DNA of 64,000 nt from NCBI GenBank assembly GCA_019638115.1, contig JAHBUK010000004.1, positions 490,001 through 554,000 of the forward strand, given 5' to 3'. The stretch's first letter is position 1; each line of letters starts with the position of its first letter. The position numbers and the translations under genes are program-made. Source of the stretch: Flavobacteriales bacterium. GTDB lineage: Bacteria > Bacteroidota > Bacteroidia > Flavobacteriales_F > PHOS-HE28. Shown piece by piece: positions 1-10,595 of the stretch. The notes beneath the pieces were generated by a model. That model was not told where the DNA came from and did not search any database. It saw nothing but the letters and a program-made list of their open reading frames with translations.

Positions 1-596
1 GCTACAATGTTGGTGCGCTGCTGGCGGGGGTCGGCATAGGCGGCCTGGCGTTGGCAATGGCCGCCAAAGACACGGTGGCCAACATCTTCGGTGGCATCAC
101 GGTGCTGGTGGACAAACCCTTTCTGGTTGGCGACCGCATCAAGATCAGTGGCTACGATGGAACCGTGTTGGAAGTCGGCATGCGCAGCACGCGCATCCGC
201 ACCATGGAAGGCCCCATCCTGGTGGTGCCGAACTTCAAATTCACCGACACCATGTTGGAGAACGTGAGTGCGGAGGATGCACGCCGCATCAAGCACGACA
301 TCGGTTTGACCTACGGCACGAAGCCGGAGGAGATGCGCAAAGCGCTGGAGATCCTGAACAAGATCGTAGAAGATGCCCAGGACGTGTTGATCGAACGGCG
401 CTGGCTCTCGTTCAACTCCTACGGTGCCTTCTCTCTGAACATCACCTTCATCTGTTTCATCCGGAAGGAGGCGGATATCCCTTCAACGAATTCGCGGATC
501 GCACTGGAGATCCTGGATCGCTTTAATGCGGCAGGGCTGCAGTTCGCCTTCCCCACGCAGACACTTCACGTGGTGAACGACGAGCGTCCTTCATAG
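1..596 (+). CDS. MscS-family mechanosensitive ion channel (5' partial)
   Basis: The reading frame is open from the first complete codon (position 3), so the gene begins before the window. The visible part opens with the Gly/Ala-rich pore helix typical of MscS (TM3: alternating G and A, then LALAMAAKDTVANIFGGI). The beta domain follows, with DKPFLVGDRIKI and an RSTRIRT stretch, and then the cytoplasmic alpha-beta domain. Family members sit in the inner membrane and release solutes during hypo-osmotic shock. What is seen is the pore helix and vestibule; the N-terminal sensor helices are missing. The specific subfamily cannot be given from this fragment. Confidence 0.9.
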   Translation, partial: YNVGALLAGVGIGGLALAMAAKDTVANIFGGITVLVDKPFLVGDRIKISGYDGTVLEVGMRSTRIRTMEGPILVVPNFKFTDTMLENVSAEDARRIKHDIGLTYGTKPEEMRKALEILNKIVEDAQDVLIERRWLSFNSYGAFSLNITFICFIRKEADIPSTNSRIALEILDRFNAAGLQFAFPTQTLHVVNDERPS

Positions 597-687
597 ACTT
601 GACGATGACAGCTAGCCTGTGCGTGCGGAAAAAAAGAATAGCGGAACCGTGAGGCTCAACAAGGTGCGACTCCGAGCCCTTTCCCCC

Positions 688-726
688 TTCGACTCCCTTC
701 TACTCCGCTCAGGTAATGCTCAGGGA
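688..726. repeat. dispersed TTCGACTCC...CCGCTCAG repeat
   Basis: The stretch between the MscS gene and mtgA (597-737) has no convincing gene. It contains a copy of a short motif family (TTCGACTCC, then ACTCCGCTCAG, then a second GCTCAGG). The same words recur at 36441-36470, 36539-36574 and 48568-48777. All copies are intergenic. Confidence 0.5.
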
Positions 727-737
727 TGCCGATCTGC

Positions 738-1460
738 TCATCCTTTGTTGCGACGCTTGGCCTCCCGCTCGAGCTTCTCCTTCCGGCGCTTCAAGACCTC
801 GGGGTCCAACACATCGCCGATGTTGCGCATCTGGCGCAGCACCCACTGCTGGCGCTGCTGCATATAGCTGCCAGGGCGCGCGCAGCTATAGCGCCGTGGG
901 GCGGGCAGCGTAACGGCGAGCAGCGCACTCTGCGCATTGCTGAGCGCCGAAGCCGGTTTGCCGAAACAGTGCAGCGCAGCGGCCTCGGCACCGAACACAC
1001 CCTTGCCCATTTCCGCCACGTTGAGGTATACCTCCAGGATACGCAGCTTGCTCCAGAAGGTCTCGATGAGCAGGGTGAACCACACTTCCATGCCCTTGCG
1101 CAGCCAGGTCCTTCCGGGCCACAGGAACACGTTCTTGGCGGTCTGTTGACTGATGGTGCTGGCGCCGCGCACCCGCTTGCCCTTGCGGTTGCGTTCGCGG
1201 GCTTTCTCAATGGCCTCCCAAGAGAAGCCGCCATGCGTCATGAAGCGCTGGTCCTCTGAAGCGATAACCGCCAAGGGCAGGCTCCTGCTGATGGTGCGCA
1301 AGGGGACCAGCTGTCGGTCCAGCTTGCCTTGCTCGTGCGCCTGATCCACCATCACCCAGGTGATCGGCGGGTCCACCACGCCGAGCAGCAGCACCCAGCA
1401 CACGCTCACCACTACGGTCCAGAACAGGACAGCACCAAGTATTCGAAGGATCCGGACCAT
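738..1460 (-). CDS. mtgA: Monofunctional peptidoglycan glycosyltransferase
   Basis: Family 51 glycosyltransferase of about 240 aa, the usual length for MtgA. One N-terminal membrane helix (about residues 8-28) is followed by the catalytic domain with the EDQRFMTHGGFSWEAI motif, which carries the catalytic Glu. RGASTISQQTAKN, RKGMEVWFTLLIE and the late LNVAEMGKGVFGAEAA motif complete the GT51 signature. It polymerises lipid II into glycan strands at the outer face of the inner membrane. I chose the ATG at 1460 because translation there opens directly into the membrane anchor and a promoter-like TAAGTTCG lies about 20 bp upstream. An in-frame extension of 26 codons is possible but unlikely. The C-terminus is Lys/Arg-rich. 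Confidence 0.93.
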   Translation of the reverse strand: MVRILRILGAVLFWTVVVSVCWVLLLGVVDPPITWVMVDQAHEQGKLDRQLVPLRTISRSLPLAVIASEDQRFMTHGGFSWEAIEKARERNRKGKRVRGASTISQQTAKNVFLWPGRTWLRKGMEVWFTLLIETFWSKLRILEVYLNVAEMGKGVFGAEAAALHCFGKPASALSNAQSALLAVTLPAPRRYSCARPGSYMQQRQQWVLRQMRNIGDVLDPEVLKRRKEKLEREAKRRNKG

Positions 1461-1481
1461 GTTCGGAAGAAGGTGGTGCCG

Positions 1482-1489
1482 CGAACTTA
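1482..1489 (-). promoter_or_regulatory. Bacteroidota-type -7 box of mtgA
   Basis: On the minus strand this reads TAAGTTCG, one mismatch from TAnnTTTG, 21 bp before the chosen mtgA start. It supports the shorter start. No clear -33 element was found. Confidence 0.45.
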
Positions 1490-1530
1490 GTGCGAAGTAA
1501 TCGGACAGGACAACGGTGGTAAAACAACAA

Positions 1531-1554
1531 GGCAGCACCCTTGCGGATGCTGCC
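1531..1554 (-). terminator. rho-independent terminator after the DUF6249 gene
   Basis: GGCAGCA and TGCTGCC form a 7-bp stem around a 10-nt loop. On the minus strand a T-rich run (TTGTTGTTTT) follows. It lies 20 bp past the stop of the DUF6249 gene and separates it from mtgA. Confidence 0.7.
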
Positions 1555-1574
1555 CTGCTTCGTGTGTCCTATGA

Positions 1575-1919
1575 TTAGGCCTGCTGCTTGCCCCCGAAGC
1601 CCCGATAGAAGATGATGAGCGCAATGCCTGCGAATATGGCGGGTCCGGCCAGGTAGGGCAATGGTGTATCGATGGTGGGGTTCATGGCATGCTGGTGGAA
1701 GAGCCAGCCCGCTACCAGACCGAGCCCGATACCGAGCAACACCAGGCCATTGCGCATGGAGCGCAAGGGGTCGGGCGTGGGCTTCACCAACTGGGGGTCC
1801 ATGCCCTTGTCGATCATATTCATGCGCTCCCTGTGGCGCGTGGTGTAGATGATGTACACGATGCCAAAAGCGGTGGCGAAGGGAACGAGGATGCCGAAGA
1901 GCGGGATGAGCGATTCCAT
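1575..1919 (-). CDS. DUF6249-like small membrane protein
   Basis: A 114-aa protein with a membrane helix at the start (about residues 2-24) and two more near the middle and end (about 57-75 and 85-105). Between helices 1 and 2 is a charged cytoplasmic segment (TTRHRERMNMIDKGMDPQLV). The pattern 'helix, RHRERMxxIEKG, two helices' is typical of DUF6249 proteins, which are common in Bacteroidota and of unknown function. They often lie beside an ECF sigma factor, as here. The ATG at 1919 is preferred because the upstream in-frame extension is low-complexity and lacks hydrophobicity. It is divergent from the sigma factor gene. Confidence 0.7.
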   Translation of the reverse strand: MESLIPLFGILVPFATAFGIVYIIYTTRHRERMNMIDKGMDPQLVKPTPDPLRSMRNGLVLLGIGLGLVAGWLFHQHAMNPTIDTPLPYLAGPAIFAGIALIIFYRGFGGKQQA

Positions 1920-2101
1920 GGTGTGTTGGGGTTGTTGCGATGTGGGTGATGATCGACCCGGTATACCCATCTGACGCCGCGCACTCGACAGCGGTTACGA
2001 TCCACCCTACAAGGTTCCGCCTACCGCTCATCCGAGTTCCCTTGGGAGGGCCTGTGCGATGCACGTGTCTTTGTAACCGAAGTGCACGTTGAGCTCGTCA
2101 C

Positions 2102-2677
2102 ATGCGAACATCCGTGGAACACAACGACTTGATCCAGCGCATCCTGGCCGGTGATACGCATGCGTATTCCGCGTTGGTGCGCCACTACCAGCACATGGTC
2201 CACACCGTGTGCCACCGGGTGCTGCGCAATGCGGAGGATGCGGAGGAAGCCACGCAGGACAGTTTCGTAAAGGCCTACCAGCATTTGGCCGGTTTCAGTG
2301 GCAACGCGAAGTTCAGCACGTGGTTGTACAGCATCGCCTACCGCACGGCCATCAGCCACGGCCGCAAACGCCGGACGGATACAGCGCAACTCGAGGACAT
2401 GGCGCAACACCCAGCAGCGGAATACGATGGTGCCGGCCAGCGTGCCGAGCTCCGCAAGGTGTTGGACCAGGCCCTGGCCGAGCTGCCGGCCGAGGATGCC
2501 TCCATCCTGAGCTTCTACCACCTGGAGGAGCTCAGCGTGGAGGAGATCGTAACCGTTACCGGACTGGGGGCGTCGAATGTGAAGGTGAAGCTCCACCGTG
2601 CCCGGAAAAAATTGCTCGAGGTGCTGAACGCACAACTTGGCCCCGAAGCCCGCAACCTACTTTTGGAACATGCCTGA
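2102..2677 (+). CDS. ECF-type RNA polymerase sigma factor
   Basis: A 191-aa sigma-70 family factor with only regions 2 and 4. Region 2 spans about residues 20-95 (YSALVRHYQHMVHTVCHRVL, then AEEATQDSFVKAYQHL and FSTWLYSIAYRTAI). Region 4 spans about 125-178 (ALAELPAEDASILSFYHLEE, then EIVTVTGLGASNVKVKLHRARKKL). It directs RNA polymerase to a small regulon, probably a stress response. The stop overlaps the start of the next gene, a membrane protein that is a plausible anti-sigma factor. The C-terminal tail after region 4 is short, so there is no fused sensor domain. Confidence 0.92.
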   Translation: MRTSVEHNDLIQRILAGDTHAYSALVRHYQHMVHTVCHRVLRNAEDAEEATQDSFVKAYQHLAGFSGNAKFSTWLYSIAYRTAISHGRKRRTDTAQLEDMAQHPAAEYDGAGQRAELRKVLDQALAELPAEDASILSFYHLEELSVEEIVTVTGLGASNVKVKLHRARKKLLEVLNAQLGPEARNLLLEHA

Positions 2678-3056
2678 ACTAAAGGACGATGATCTGAACG
2701 CGCTGTTCCGCGCAGCGGGGCACAAGCATGTAGGCGAGGACCTCACGGCACGCATCATGGCGCGCGTTGCGGTGACGCCCATCCACCGCCCCGCTCCCAC
2801 CCCACCGCTCATCGGCCGCCGGGGCTGGGTGCTGATCGTGTCCCTGCTCGCCTTGCCCTTGGTGATCGCGCTGCTGGTCGCGCCCGGTGCAAGCATTGAT
2901 CTGCCTTTCCTGTCCACGTCGATCCTCGAGCGTTTCTCTGAGTTGCGCCTGCCCAGTGGTCCCTGGCCGCTGTGGACCGTTGGCCTTTCCGCTACGGCCT
3001 TGCTGTTGCTGCTGCTGGACCGCTTCCTCGGCAGCCAGCGGCACCAACGTTCCTGA
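2670..3056 (+). CDS. Membrane protein, probable anti-sigma partner
   Basis: A 128-aa protein whose ATG (2670) lies inside the end of the sigma factor gene and shares ATGCCTGA with its stop, so the two are translationally coupled. An acidic, soluble N-terminus of about 50 residues (MPELKDDDLNALFRAAG) is followed by two membrane helices, at about 63-83 and 105-122. A small cytoplasmic domain, membrane helices and coupling to an ECF factor match anti-sigma factors in layout. I see no zinc-binding HxxxCxxC motif, so it would not be a ZAS-type protein. The role is inferred from context. Confidence 0.6.
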   Translation: MPELKDDDLNALFRAAGHKHVGEDLTARIMARVAVTPIHRPAPTPPLIGRRGWVLIVSLLALPLVIALLVAPGASIDLPFLSTSILERFSELRLPSGPWPLWTVGLSATALLLLLLDRFLGSQRHQRS

Positions 3057-3075
3057 TCGCAATGCCCTGAACGAA

Positions 3076-3105
3076 CGAAAGGCCCGCTTCGCAGCGGGCC
3101 TTTCG
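3076..3105. terminator. strong hairpin terminator between anti-sigma gene and tpx
   Basis: A perfect 13-bp inverted repeat (CGAAAGGCCCGCT / AGCGGGCCTTTCG) with a 4-nt loop sits between convergent genes. It can serve both strands, since A-rich and T-rich ends flank the GC stem. Confidence 0.85.
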
Positions 3106-3125
3106 CATGTGAGGAACGGATGTGC

Positions 3126-3608
3126 TCAGAGCAGCCCTTTGGCGGCGTTCAAAGCTGCATCGTAACCGGGCTCGCTGCCGAGTTCGGGCGTTACCTCGCA
3201 GTAACGCACCACACCTGCCTTGTCCACCACGAAGGTGACGCGGCCGAGCACGCCCGCCATCGGGCCATCGGCAATGCGCGTTCCCCAAGCATCCGCATCG
3301 CGGTACCTGAAATCGCTGCCGGTCTCCACGTTGGCAATGCCTTCGGCGGCGCAGAAACGGTTCAAGGCGAAGGGCAGGTCGGCGGAAATGGACAGCACCT
3401 TTGCGCCCAGGCCGGTGGCGCGCTGGTTGAAGGTCCGGGTCTCGGTGGCGCAGACCCCGGTGTCCACGCTGGGGAACATGATGACCACCACTACGCTGCC
3501 GAGGTGATCGGACAGCTTGGCTTCCGTGCGGTCGTTCTTCACGTAGCGGAGTTGTGGGGCGGGACTTCCTACAGCTGGCAATTGGCCGGCGAATGCGGGT
3601 TGTGGCAT
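3126..3608 (-). CDS. tpx: Thiol peroxidase (Tpx-type peroxiredoxin)
   Basis: A 160-aa 2-Cys peroxiredoxin. The peroxidatic cysteine is Cys53 in the diagnostic PSVDTGVCATETRTF motif. The resolving cysteine is Cys86 in FCAAEGI, 33 residues later as in Tpx. It reduces hydrogen peroxide and alkyl hydroperoxides with thioredoxin as donor, in the cytoplasm. I chose the ATG at 3608; the longer frame would add about 50 residues translated from a low-complexity GTTGGA repeat. The gene ends beside the hairpin at 3076-3105. Confidence 0.93.
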   Translation of the reverse strand: MPQPAFAGQLPAVGSPAPQLRYVKNDRTEAKLSDHLGSVVVVIMFPSVDTGVCATETRTFNQRATGLGAKVLSISADLPFALNRFCAAEGIANVETGSDFRYRDADAWGTRIADGPMAGVLGRVTFVVDKAGVVRYCEVTPELGSEPGYDAALNAAKGLL

Positions 3609-3619
3609 AGGTCGTTTAG

Positions 3620-3718
3620 AGGTTGGGGGGTTGGAGGGGATCGTTGGAGCAGTTGAGAGGTTGGAGCAGTTGAACGTTGGAAACTGTTGGGGGAAGTTGA
3701 AAGTTGGGGGTTGGGTTT
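3620..3718. repeat. degenerate GTTGGA / GTTGAAAG heptad repeats upstream of tpx
   Basis: About 100 bp of imperfect short repeats based on GTTGGAG, GTTGAAAG and GTTGGGG. They occupy the whole spacer between tpx and the end of purL. A similar tract occurs at 58721-58913. Confidence 0.7.
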
Positions 3719-3781
3719 GCGGGTCACCCCTCAACAAGAGCGGACCCGTTTGCCGGACCAAGCTTTAACATCCATCCTACC

Positions 3782-6037
<2,256 letters not shown>

Positions 6038-6044
6038 GGGGCGG

Positions 6045-6052
6045 CAAAGGTA
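6045..6052 (-). promoter_or_regulatory. -7 promoter box of purL
   Basis: The minus strand reads TACCTTTG, an exact TAnnTTTG match, followed by CCGCCCC and the ATG. It is one of the clearest phylum-type promoters in the window. Confidence 0.7.
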
Positions 6053-6117
6053 GGCAGCGCGATCAGGTGGATCGGCCGATCGGACAAGGGCAGGGCATGC
6101 CCCTGCTGCAGGGCCGT

Positions 6118-6783
6118 TCAGGGCTGCACCAATCCCCAGCGCATGGCGAAAAGCACCAGGCCGGTCTTGCTCTTGATGCCGAACTTCTCGAAGAGGCTGA
6201 TGCGGTGGTTGTCCACGCTGCGGCGGTGGATGCCCATGCGGTCGGCCATCTGCTCGTAGGTGAGTTCCTGGGGATCGCAGACCAGCAATAGGAACTCCAT
6301 CTCGCGCGGGGTTATCTGGGCGAGCACCGCATCACGCTCTCGCTCCTGGCGGGTGGTGATGCCGCCTCGTTCGATCAGGTCCTGGTGCTCGGGACTGGTC
6401 TGGAAGTAGCCGGTGAGGATCAGGCTGTCCAAGGCATGTTCCAACAACCTGCTGCGCGCGTTCTTCCGCAGGAAACCACAGGCCCCGGCGCGCAGGGCAC
6501 GGATCATGGCATCGTCGTCGGGGTCGAAGGTGAGGGCCAGGGCACGCACCGCAGGACGGTGCTGCTTCAGCCAGGCGATGGTCGCGTAGCCATCCATCAC
6601 CGGCATCTGCAGGTCCACGATGGCGATGGCGGGGTCTGCGCGGCCTTCGAGCAAGGCGATCAGTTCCTCGCCGTGGCTGGCCTCGATCACCACCTCGTAG
6701 GGTTCGAAGCCGTTGATGGTGGCACGGAGCCCATCGCGTACCAAGTGGTGGTCGTCCACCAGGGCCACACTATGCTTGTTCAT
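6118..6783 (-). CDS. LuxR/NarL-type response regulator
   Basis: A 221-aa two-component regulator. The receiver domain (1-125) has the acidic pair Asp10-Asp11, phospho-acceptor Asp57 in [12 protein letters not shown], and a Lys in GFLRKNA. The C-terminal helix-turn-helix (about 155-215) carries [20 protein letters not shown] and [15 protein letters not shown], typical of GerE-type DNA binding. The start ATG at 6783 lies inside the end of the histidine kinase gene (14-bp overlap), so the pair is coupled. Upstream of the kinase is a 7-helix membrane protein. The regulon is unknown. Confidence 0.92.
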   Translation of the reverse strand: MNKHSVALVDDHHLVRDGLRATINGFEPYEVVIEASHGEELIALLEGRADPAIAIVDLQMPVMDGYATIAWLKQHRPAVRALALTFDPDDDAMIRALRAGACGFLRKNARSRLLEHALDSLILTGYFQTSPEHQDLIERGGITTRQERERDAVLAQITPREMEFLLLVCDPQELTYEQMADRMGIHRRSVDNHRISLFEKFGIKSKTGLVLFAMRWGLVQP

Positions 6784-7570
6784 GCGCTGAAGGTTCGAAG
6801 GTCCATGTGGTGCCCTGTCCGGGGGCACTCATCAATTGTGCAGAATAGCCCACCAGGGCGCAACGTTTCCGGATGTTGGCCAAGCCGTTGCCGCGCGCGG
6901 GCAGCGTGGTATCGAAACCACGTCCGTCGTCGCTCACACGCAGGGTGGGGCCCTTCACGGCGATGTCTTCCGCGGGCGCTGCTTCCAACGTGATGCTGAT
7001 GGTGCGTGCGCCACTGTGCCGCAGGGCATTGCTCACCACTTCCTGGAAGGAGCGGAAAAGCATGGTCTTCACATCGCGGTCGGGGTCGCTCCCGTTGCCG
7101 TTCATCCGCAACTGCACACGGGCCTTGCCCAGGCGTTGCAAGCGGTGAGCCTCCGTTTCCAAGGCAGTGCGCAGGCTCAGTTCCTGCCAGCGGTCCTGGT
7201 CCAGGCTGCGGCCTAAGCGGCGCACCTCCTCCAGGCCTTCATCCAGGGCTTCCAGGCTGGTGCGCACGCGGGGGTGTTCGCGCAAGCCCTCGTTCAGGTG
7301 ATCGTACAGGCCAACCTGCGCCACGGTGAGCAGCTGCCCCACGTTGTCGTGCAGTTCGCGACCCACTTCGGTGAGCGTGTGCTGGGTTGCCTCGCGCTCT
7401 GCCTTCCGCAACTCGCGGTCGCGCTGCAGGTGCAGTTCGGCGAGCTGTGCACGGTGGCGGTGGCGGCGGTTGGCGTTCACGATGAGCAACGCTGCCATGA
7501 CGCCGAAGAGCAGCAGCAGCAGCAAGGTCACCAGCACCGCTGCAAAGGCCAGCCTTTCAAGATCGCTCAT
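6770..7570 (-). CDS. Sensor histidine kinase, NarL/DesK type
   Basis: A 266-aa kinase with one N-terminal membrane helix (about 8-31) and a short coiled linker. A HisKA_3 dimerisation helix has the phospho-acceptor His74 in VGRELHDNVGQLL. The GHKL ATPase follows with FQEVVSNALRHSGA (N box), VSDDGRGFD (G1) and GNGLANIRKRC (G2). There is no extracytoplasmic sensing domain, so the stimulus probably comes through the membrane or a partner. The preceding 7-helix protein overlaps it by 14 bp and is the obvious candidate. The kinase phosphorylates the overlapping LuxR-type regulator. Confidence 0.92.
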   Translation of the reverse strand: MSDLERLAFAAVLVTLLLLLLFGVMAALLIVNANRRHRHRAQLAELHLQRDRELRKAEREATQHTLTEVGRELHDNVGQLLTVAQVGLYDHLNEGLREHPRVRTSLEALDEGLEEVRRLGRSLDQDRWQELSLRTALETEAHRLQRLGKARVQLRMNGNGSDPDRDVKTMLFRSFQEVVSNALRHSGARTISITLEAAPAEDIAVKGPTLRVSDDGRGFDTTLPARGNGLANIRKRCALVGYSAQLMSAPGQGTTWTFEPSAHEQA

Positions 7571-8228
7571 GCTCCCATCGCGCCAGTCGGGCTTGCAAGC
7601 TGCAGCCATAGGCGGCGAGAAGATAGCGCACGCTGGCCAGAACGGGTATGGTGTACCATAGCACGGCCGCCAGGCGCTCATCGTACTTGTGGATCACCGG
7701 CACACTGCCCACCACGGGCAACAGCCCCCCGAAGTAGACCAGCATGCCCATGAACACCCAGAACGCGGGACTGCGATGCACGGTGGTCTCGCCGCTGTTG
7801 GCCATGTGCCAGAGCAACACCAACAAAAGCACCACGAAGAGTAGCGCGTTGGCCGTGGCGGCCAGGGTGAGCACAACGGTGCCGAGGCCCTGCGTATATA
7901 CGCTCCAGCCCAGCACCGACAGGGCCACCACAGCGGCGGCCAGCAACCAAGGCCGCCACTGGGGGCGCTGGGTGTACACCATGGCCGGCACCAGCATGGC
8001 TTCGGCCATGAGGTAGAGGTTGAACAGCCAGGAATTGTTGATGCGATGCATGAGCGTTACCAGGCCCACGACCTCCACCACCCACGCCAGGACTGAGAGC
8101 AGCCCCAACAAGTGGAATAAAGGAGGCCGTGGACCCGGTATGCGCCACAGACTGAGCAAGGCCAGGGTGATGCACAGCACCAGAACGATGGACAGGATGA
8201 TCTGCATGCTGTTGTGGACCGTTACCAA
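7557..8228 (-). CDS. Seven-helix membrane protein, possible sensor for the adjacent kinase
   Basis: A 223-aa polytopic protein of mostly hydrophobic segments, about seven helices, separated by short loops such as HRINNSW, YTQRPQWRPW and SVPVIHKYDERLA. Its stop overlaps the kinase start by 14 bp, and an intact lipoprotein gene ends 19 bp upstream. I recognise no enzymatic motif. Start is at 8228, though the Met eight codons later (8207) is equally possible. Function as a membrane signal input module is inferred from the overlaps only. Confidence 0.65.
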   Translation of the reverse strand: MVTVHNSMQIILSIVLVLCITLALLSLWRIPGPRPPLFHLLGLLSVLAWVVEVVGLVTLMHRINNSWLFNLYLMAEAMLVPAMVYTQRPQWRPWLLAAAVVALSVLGWSVYTQGLGTVVLTLAATANALLFVVLLLVLLWHMANSGETTVHRSPAFWVFMGMLVYFGGLLPVVGSVPVIHKYDERLAAVLWYTIPVLASVRYLLAAYGCSLQARLARWEHERS

Positions 8229-8246
8229 GCCTTGCTCTACTTCGGT

Positions 8247-9188
8247 TCAACAGCCTTTGCGGGGCTCAAGTCCAATTTTGGGGAAGAAGAATTTCGAGGT
8301 CGGGCAGGCGTACGGGCAGGGTGAACCCAGATCGGCAGCCTTGTTCTGGTATGCGCGGGGATGTGATTCGTCGTCAATGGTCACACCCAACGGGACCCAG
8401 GCGGCACCTTGGTGGTAGCCCTTTTCTTCATAGCCCGCAGCGGTGGGCTTGCGATCCACAGGTTCAGCGATCGGATCTATGAGCAGCAGGGAGTCCATGC
8501 CCAATTTGTTGTCGGCAACCAGATCCGTGAGCTGCTCTTGGTACGGATAGATGGTTGAACCCGCATCCCTCCCAGGATCAAAGGCCGTCCATGTTCCGTC
8601 GGCGTTGCGGTCTATCACCACATTCTGAGCATAACGCGTTCCTGGTCCATTGAGGCCGTACCACTTGGAGTAGGCATTCGCATCGTACACCAAGCCTCCG
8701 GCACCGTCCAAGGTGTATCCGTGGGCGGAGCCATCATAGGAGTACTTATTGCTGTCGTTCGAAAAGAATTTCAAGCACACCACCTGCAACATCACATCGA
8801 AGCGCAAGCCATCATCCAGCCCATAGTGCAAGACCACACCATGCTGAAAATCACCTTCATTAGAACAAGAGAGGTTCTTCACCAGGTCATGTAGCTTGCC
8901 TACGCCCACCGTAAGCGGAAGCATGCGCAGTTCGATCTCCTTATGGTAGGTGGGTTTGCCCACATGGATGTACTTCTTGAAATCAGCCTTGATGCAGGCC
9001 AGTTCGCGCGCACCCACCCATTTGTACTTCGTAACGAGTCGCAAATGCGCTTTGTCCTGCAGGCTATCTCCCTGTGCCGTGTTACTCGGCTCAGGTGGCG
9101 GGGCAGGCTGCTGGCCCTCGCCGCAACCGGCGAGCAGCAGGAGGGTAAGTACAACAGGTAGCAGTGCGGTGGTCTTCTTCGTGTCCAT
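8247..9188 (-). CDS. Lipoprotein of unknown function
   Basis: A 313-aa secreted protein with a signal peptide and lipobox LLLLAGC, so it is lipidated at Cys21 or nearby. It is followed by a Pro/Gln-rich linker (EGQQPAPPPEP). The mature part is mixed alpha/beta with several Cys residues and a TEY-like aromatic content, and it matches no family I recognise. The ATG at 9188 is chosen because it starts the Lys-rich signal peptide. The gene ends 19 bp before the membrane-protein/kinase/regulator operon on the same strand, so it may be co-transcribed and supply an outer sensing component. That last point is inference. Confidence 0.65.
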   Translation of the reverse strand: MDTKKTTALLPVVLTLLLLAGCGEGQQPAPPPEPSNTAQGDSLQDKAHLRLVTKYKWVGARELACIKADFKKYIHVGKPTYHKEIELRMLPLTVGVGKLHDLVKNLSCSNEGDFQHGVVLHYGLDDGLRFDVMLQVVCLKFFSNDSNKYSYDGSAHGYTLDGAGGLVYDANAYSKWYGLNGPGTRYAQNVVIDRNADGTWTAFDPGRDAGSTIYPYQEQLTDLVADNKLGMDSLLLIDPIAEPVDRKPTAAGYEEKGYHQGAAWVPLGVTIDDESHPRAYQNKAADLGSPCPYACPTSKFFFPKIGLEPRKGC

Positions 9189-9340
9189 GTTCTTAGGGAG
9201 TTTGGTGGCAGACGAAAGTACATGGAGCGCCTCCACGGTCGTAGTGTGAAAAAGACGTGGGTGGGGTAAGGTTTTACTCCATGGACCAAGAAGCCATAGT
9301 TGGGCTTGGTTTGCCTTGAACCCAACACCTCCCTTCCAAA

Positions 9341-10192
9341 ATGAACAAAGTACTGCACCCGATCAATGCGGCCTCCTTCGTAGCATGCATCTTCCTCTCG
9401 CTTTGCACTACAGCAAATGCACAAGTTCACTTGTCGCATGTGATGCTTGTCGACAAATCACTCGAACTCTGTGACGGCAAAGGAAATACCTTGAACATCC
9501 GCCCAACCCACCGAACCGCTCCTGCTGGTGCTAAATTCTCAATCAGCGATTCGATCGCGGATGACTACATCATCCGTTTTTGGAACTGGACGAACAAGGA
9601 TGAGGTGGCCGCACAAAAAATGATCAGAAAAGCTTCAGATTCTTTACCCCCGGACGATGCGCTCAAAAGAGCACAGAGCCTTACCAACAACCTGCACACC
9701 GAACTCGCGACCGGCGCTGAACTCTTCTTTAAACTGGAGAAGAAAGCTCTATCAGTATGCACAGAACCACTCTATGCGCGATTCTCCCCATTGGTGGGAG
9801 CCTCGGTCCTACCCTTCAAATTGCGCCCTCAAACCGGAGAGTTCACCAAGGACATCACGTTATCCGGCATGGGTGGCGTGAAGATCCGACCATGGCGGAA
9901 AAACTCATTCTCCATCGGCGCATTGCTCGGTGTCGGCATAACCAGTATTTCTCTCGACAGTTTGAATACCGAAGGCAGGGTCACACAACCCAGTGATCGT
10001 TCGGCCATCACTATGTCCACGGGCTTGGTGATGCAATGGGAACGCTTGCAAGTTGGCCTCTTCATGGGCTGGGATCATCTGAACAAGAGTGATCGAAGAC
10101 TATGGACCCACCAGGGTTGTCATTGGTTGGCCTTGGGCATAGGGGTAAGCATTTTCTCAGAGGACAAAGAAGCCGGCAGACAGAAAAACTAA
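9341..10192 (+). CDS. Secreted protein, predicted small outer-membrane barrel
   Basis: A 283-aa protein with a signal peptide that ends TTANAQ. The second half alternates polar and hydrophobic residues in short strands (SFSIGALLGVGITSISL, LQVGLFMGWDHL, WLALGIGVSIF), as in small porin-like barrels. By eye the last 80 residues share spacing and Gly pattern with the barrel-like gene at 23275-24102. No known function. A small lipoprotein follows 12 bp downstream, so they may form a unit. It lies just outside the defence island, on the opposite strand. Confidence 0.6.
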   Translation: MNKVLHPINAASFVACIFLSLCTTANAQVHLSHVMLVDKSLELCDGKGNTLNIRPTHRTAPAGAKFSISDSIADDYIIRFWNWTNKDEVAAQKMIRKASDSLPPDDALKRAQSLTNNLHTELATGAELFFKLEKKALSVCTEPLYARFSPLVGASVLPFKLRPQTGEFTKDITLSGMGGVKIRPWRKNSFSIGALLGVGITSISLDSLNTEGRVTQPSDRSAITMSTGLVMQWERLQVGLFMGWDHLNKSDRRLWTHQGCHWLALGIGVSIFSEDKEAGRQKN

Positions 10193-10204
10193 ATCTCGTC
10201 TGCC

Positions 10205-10450
10205 ATGTTCAGATCAACCTTGCATAAGTTGTCGCTGGCCTTGGTGATCGGCCTGTTACTTTCCGCTTGCACCAAGGATGAGTGCATCTCCTGCATTGCC
10301 GAAACGCCCAGCGGCGTAATCCTTGAACAACGTATCGGGTGCAATACAAGCAAGGGATACACGGATGGATTTGAGGAGGGTTTCAGACAACGCTACAGGG
10401 AACAAGGCGATACTGCACGTGTGAATTGTGCACGCTTTCGAACCCGTTGA
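10205..10450 (+). CDS. Small lipoprotein
   Basis: An 81-aa protein with a signal peptide and lipobox LLLSAC; the Cys is at about residue 22. The short mature domain carries four more Cys residues (DECISC, IGCN, VNCAR), which could form disulfides. It starts 12 bp after the barrel-like gene on the same strand, suggesting a two-gene transcript. No family recognised. Confidence 0.6.
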   Translation: MFRSTLHKLSLALVIGLLLSACTKDECISCIAETPSGVILEQRIGCNTSKGYTDGFEEGFRQRYREQGDTARVNCARFRTR

Positions 10451-10556
10451 TGGTCAGGCCGCCCCCATACTCCTATCCCCAAGGAACTACATCACACGGA
10501 AATGATCCTTGAACTGCGCGTATTTCGGGCCGGCGCTGCGATCGGGAACCGATAAG

Positions 10557-10587
10557 AAGGGGCTGCCTCTTTTCGAGACAGCCCCTT
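10557..10587. terminator. hairpin terminator at the edge of the defence island
   Basis: A 9-bp stem, AAGGGGCTG / CAGCCCCTT, around a 13-nt loop. It lies 107 bp after the lipoprotein stop on the plus strand. On the minus strand it is 9 bp past the stop of a possible small ORF (10596-10763), so it may close the island transcript. Confidence 0.65.
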
Positions 10588-10595
10588 CCTCATTC

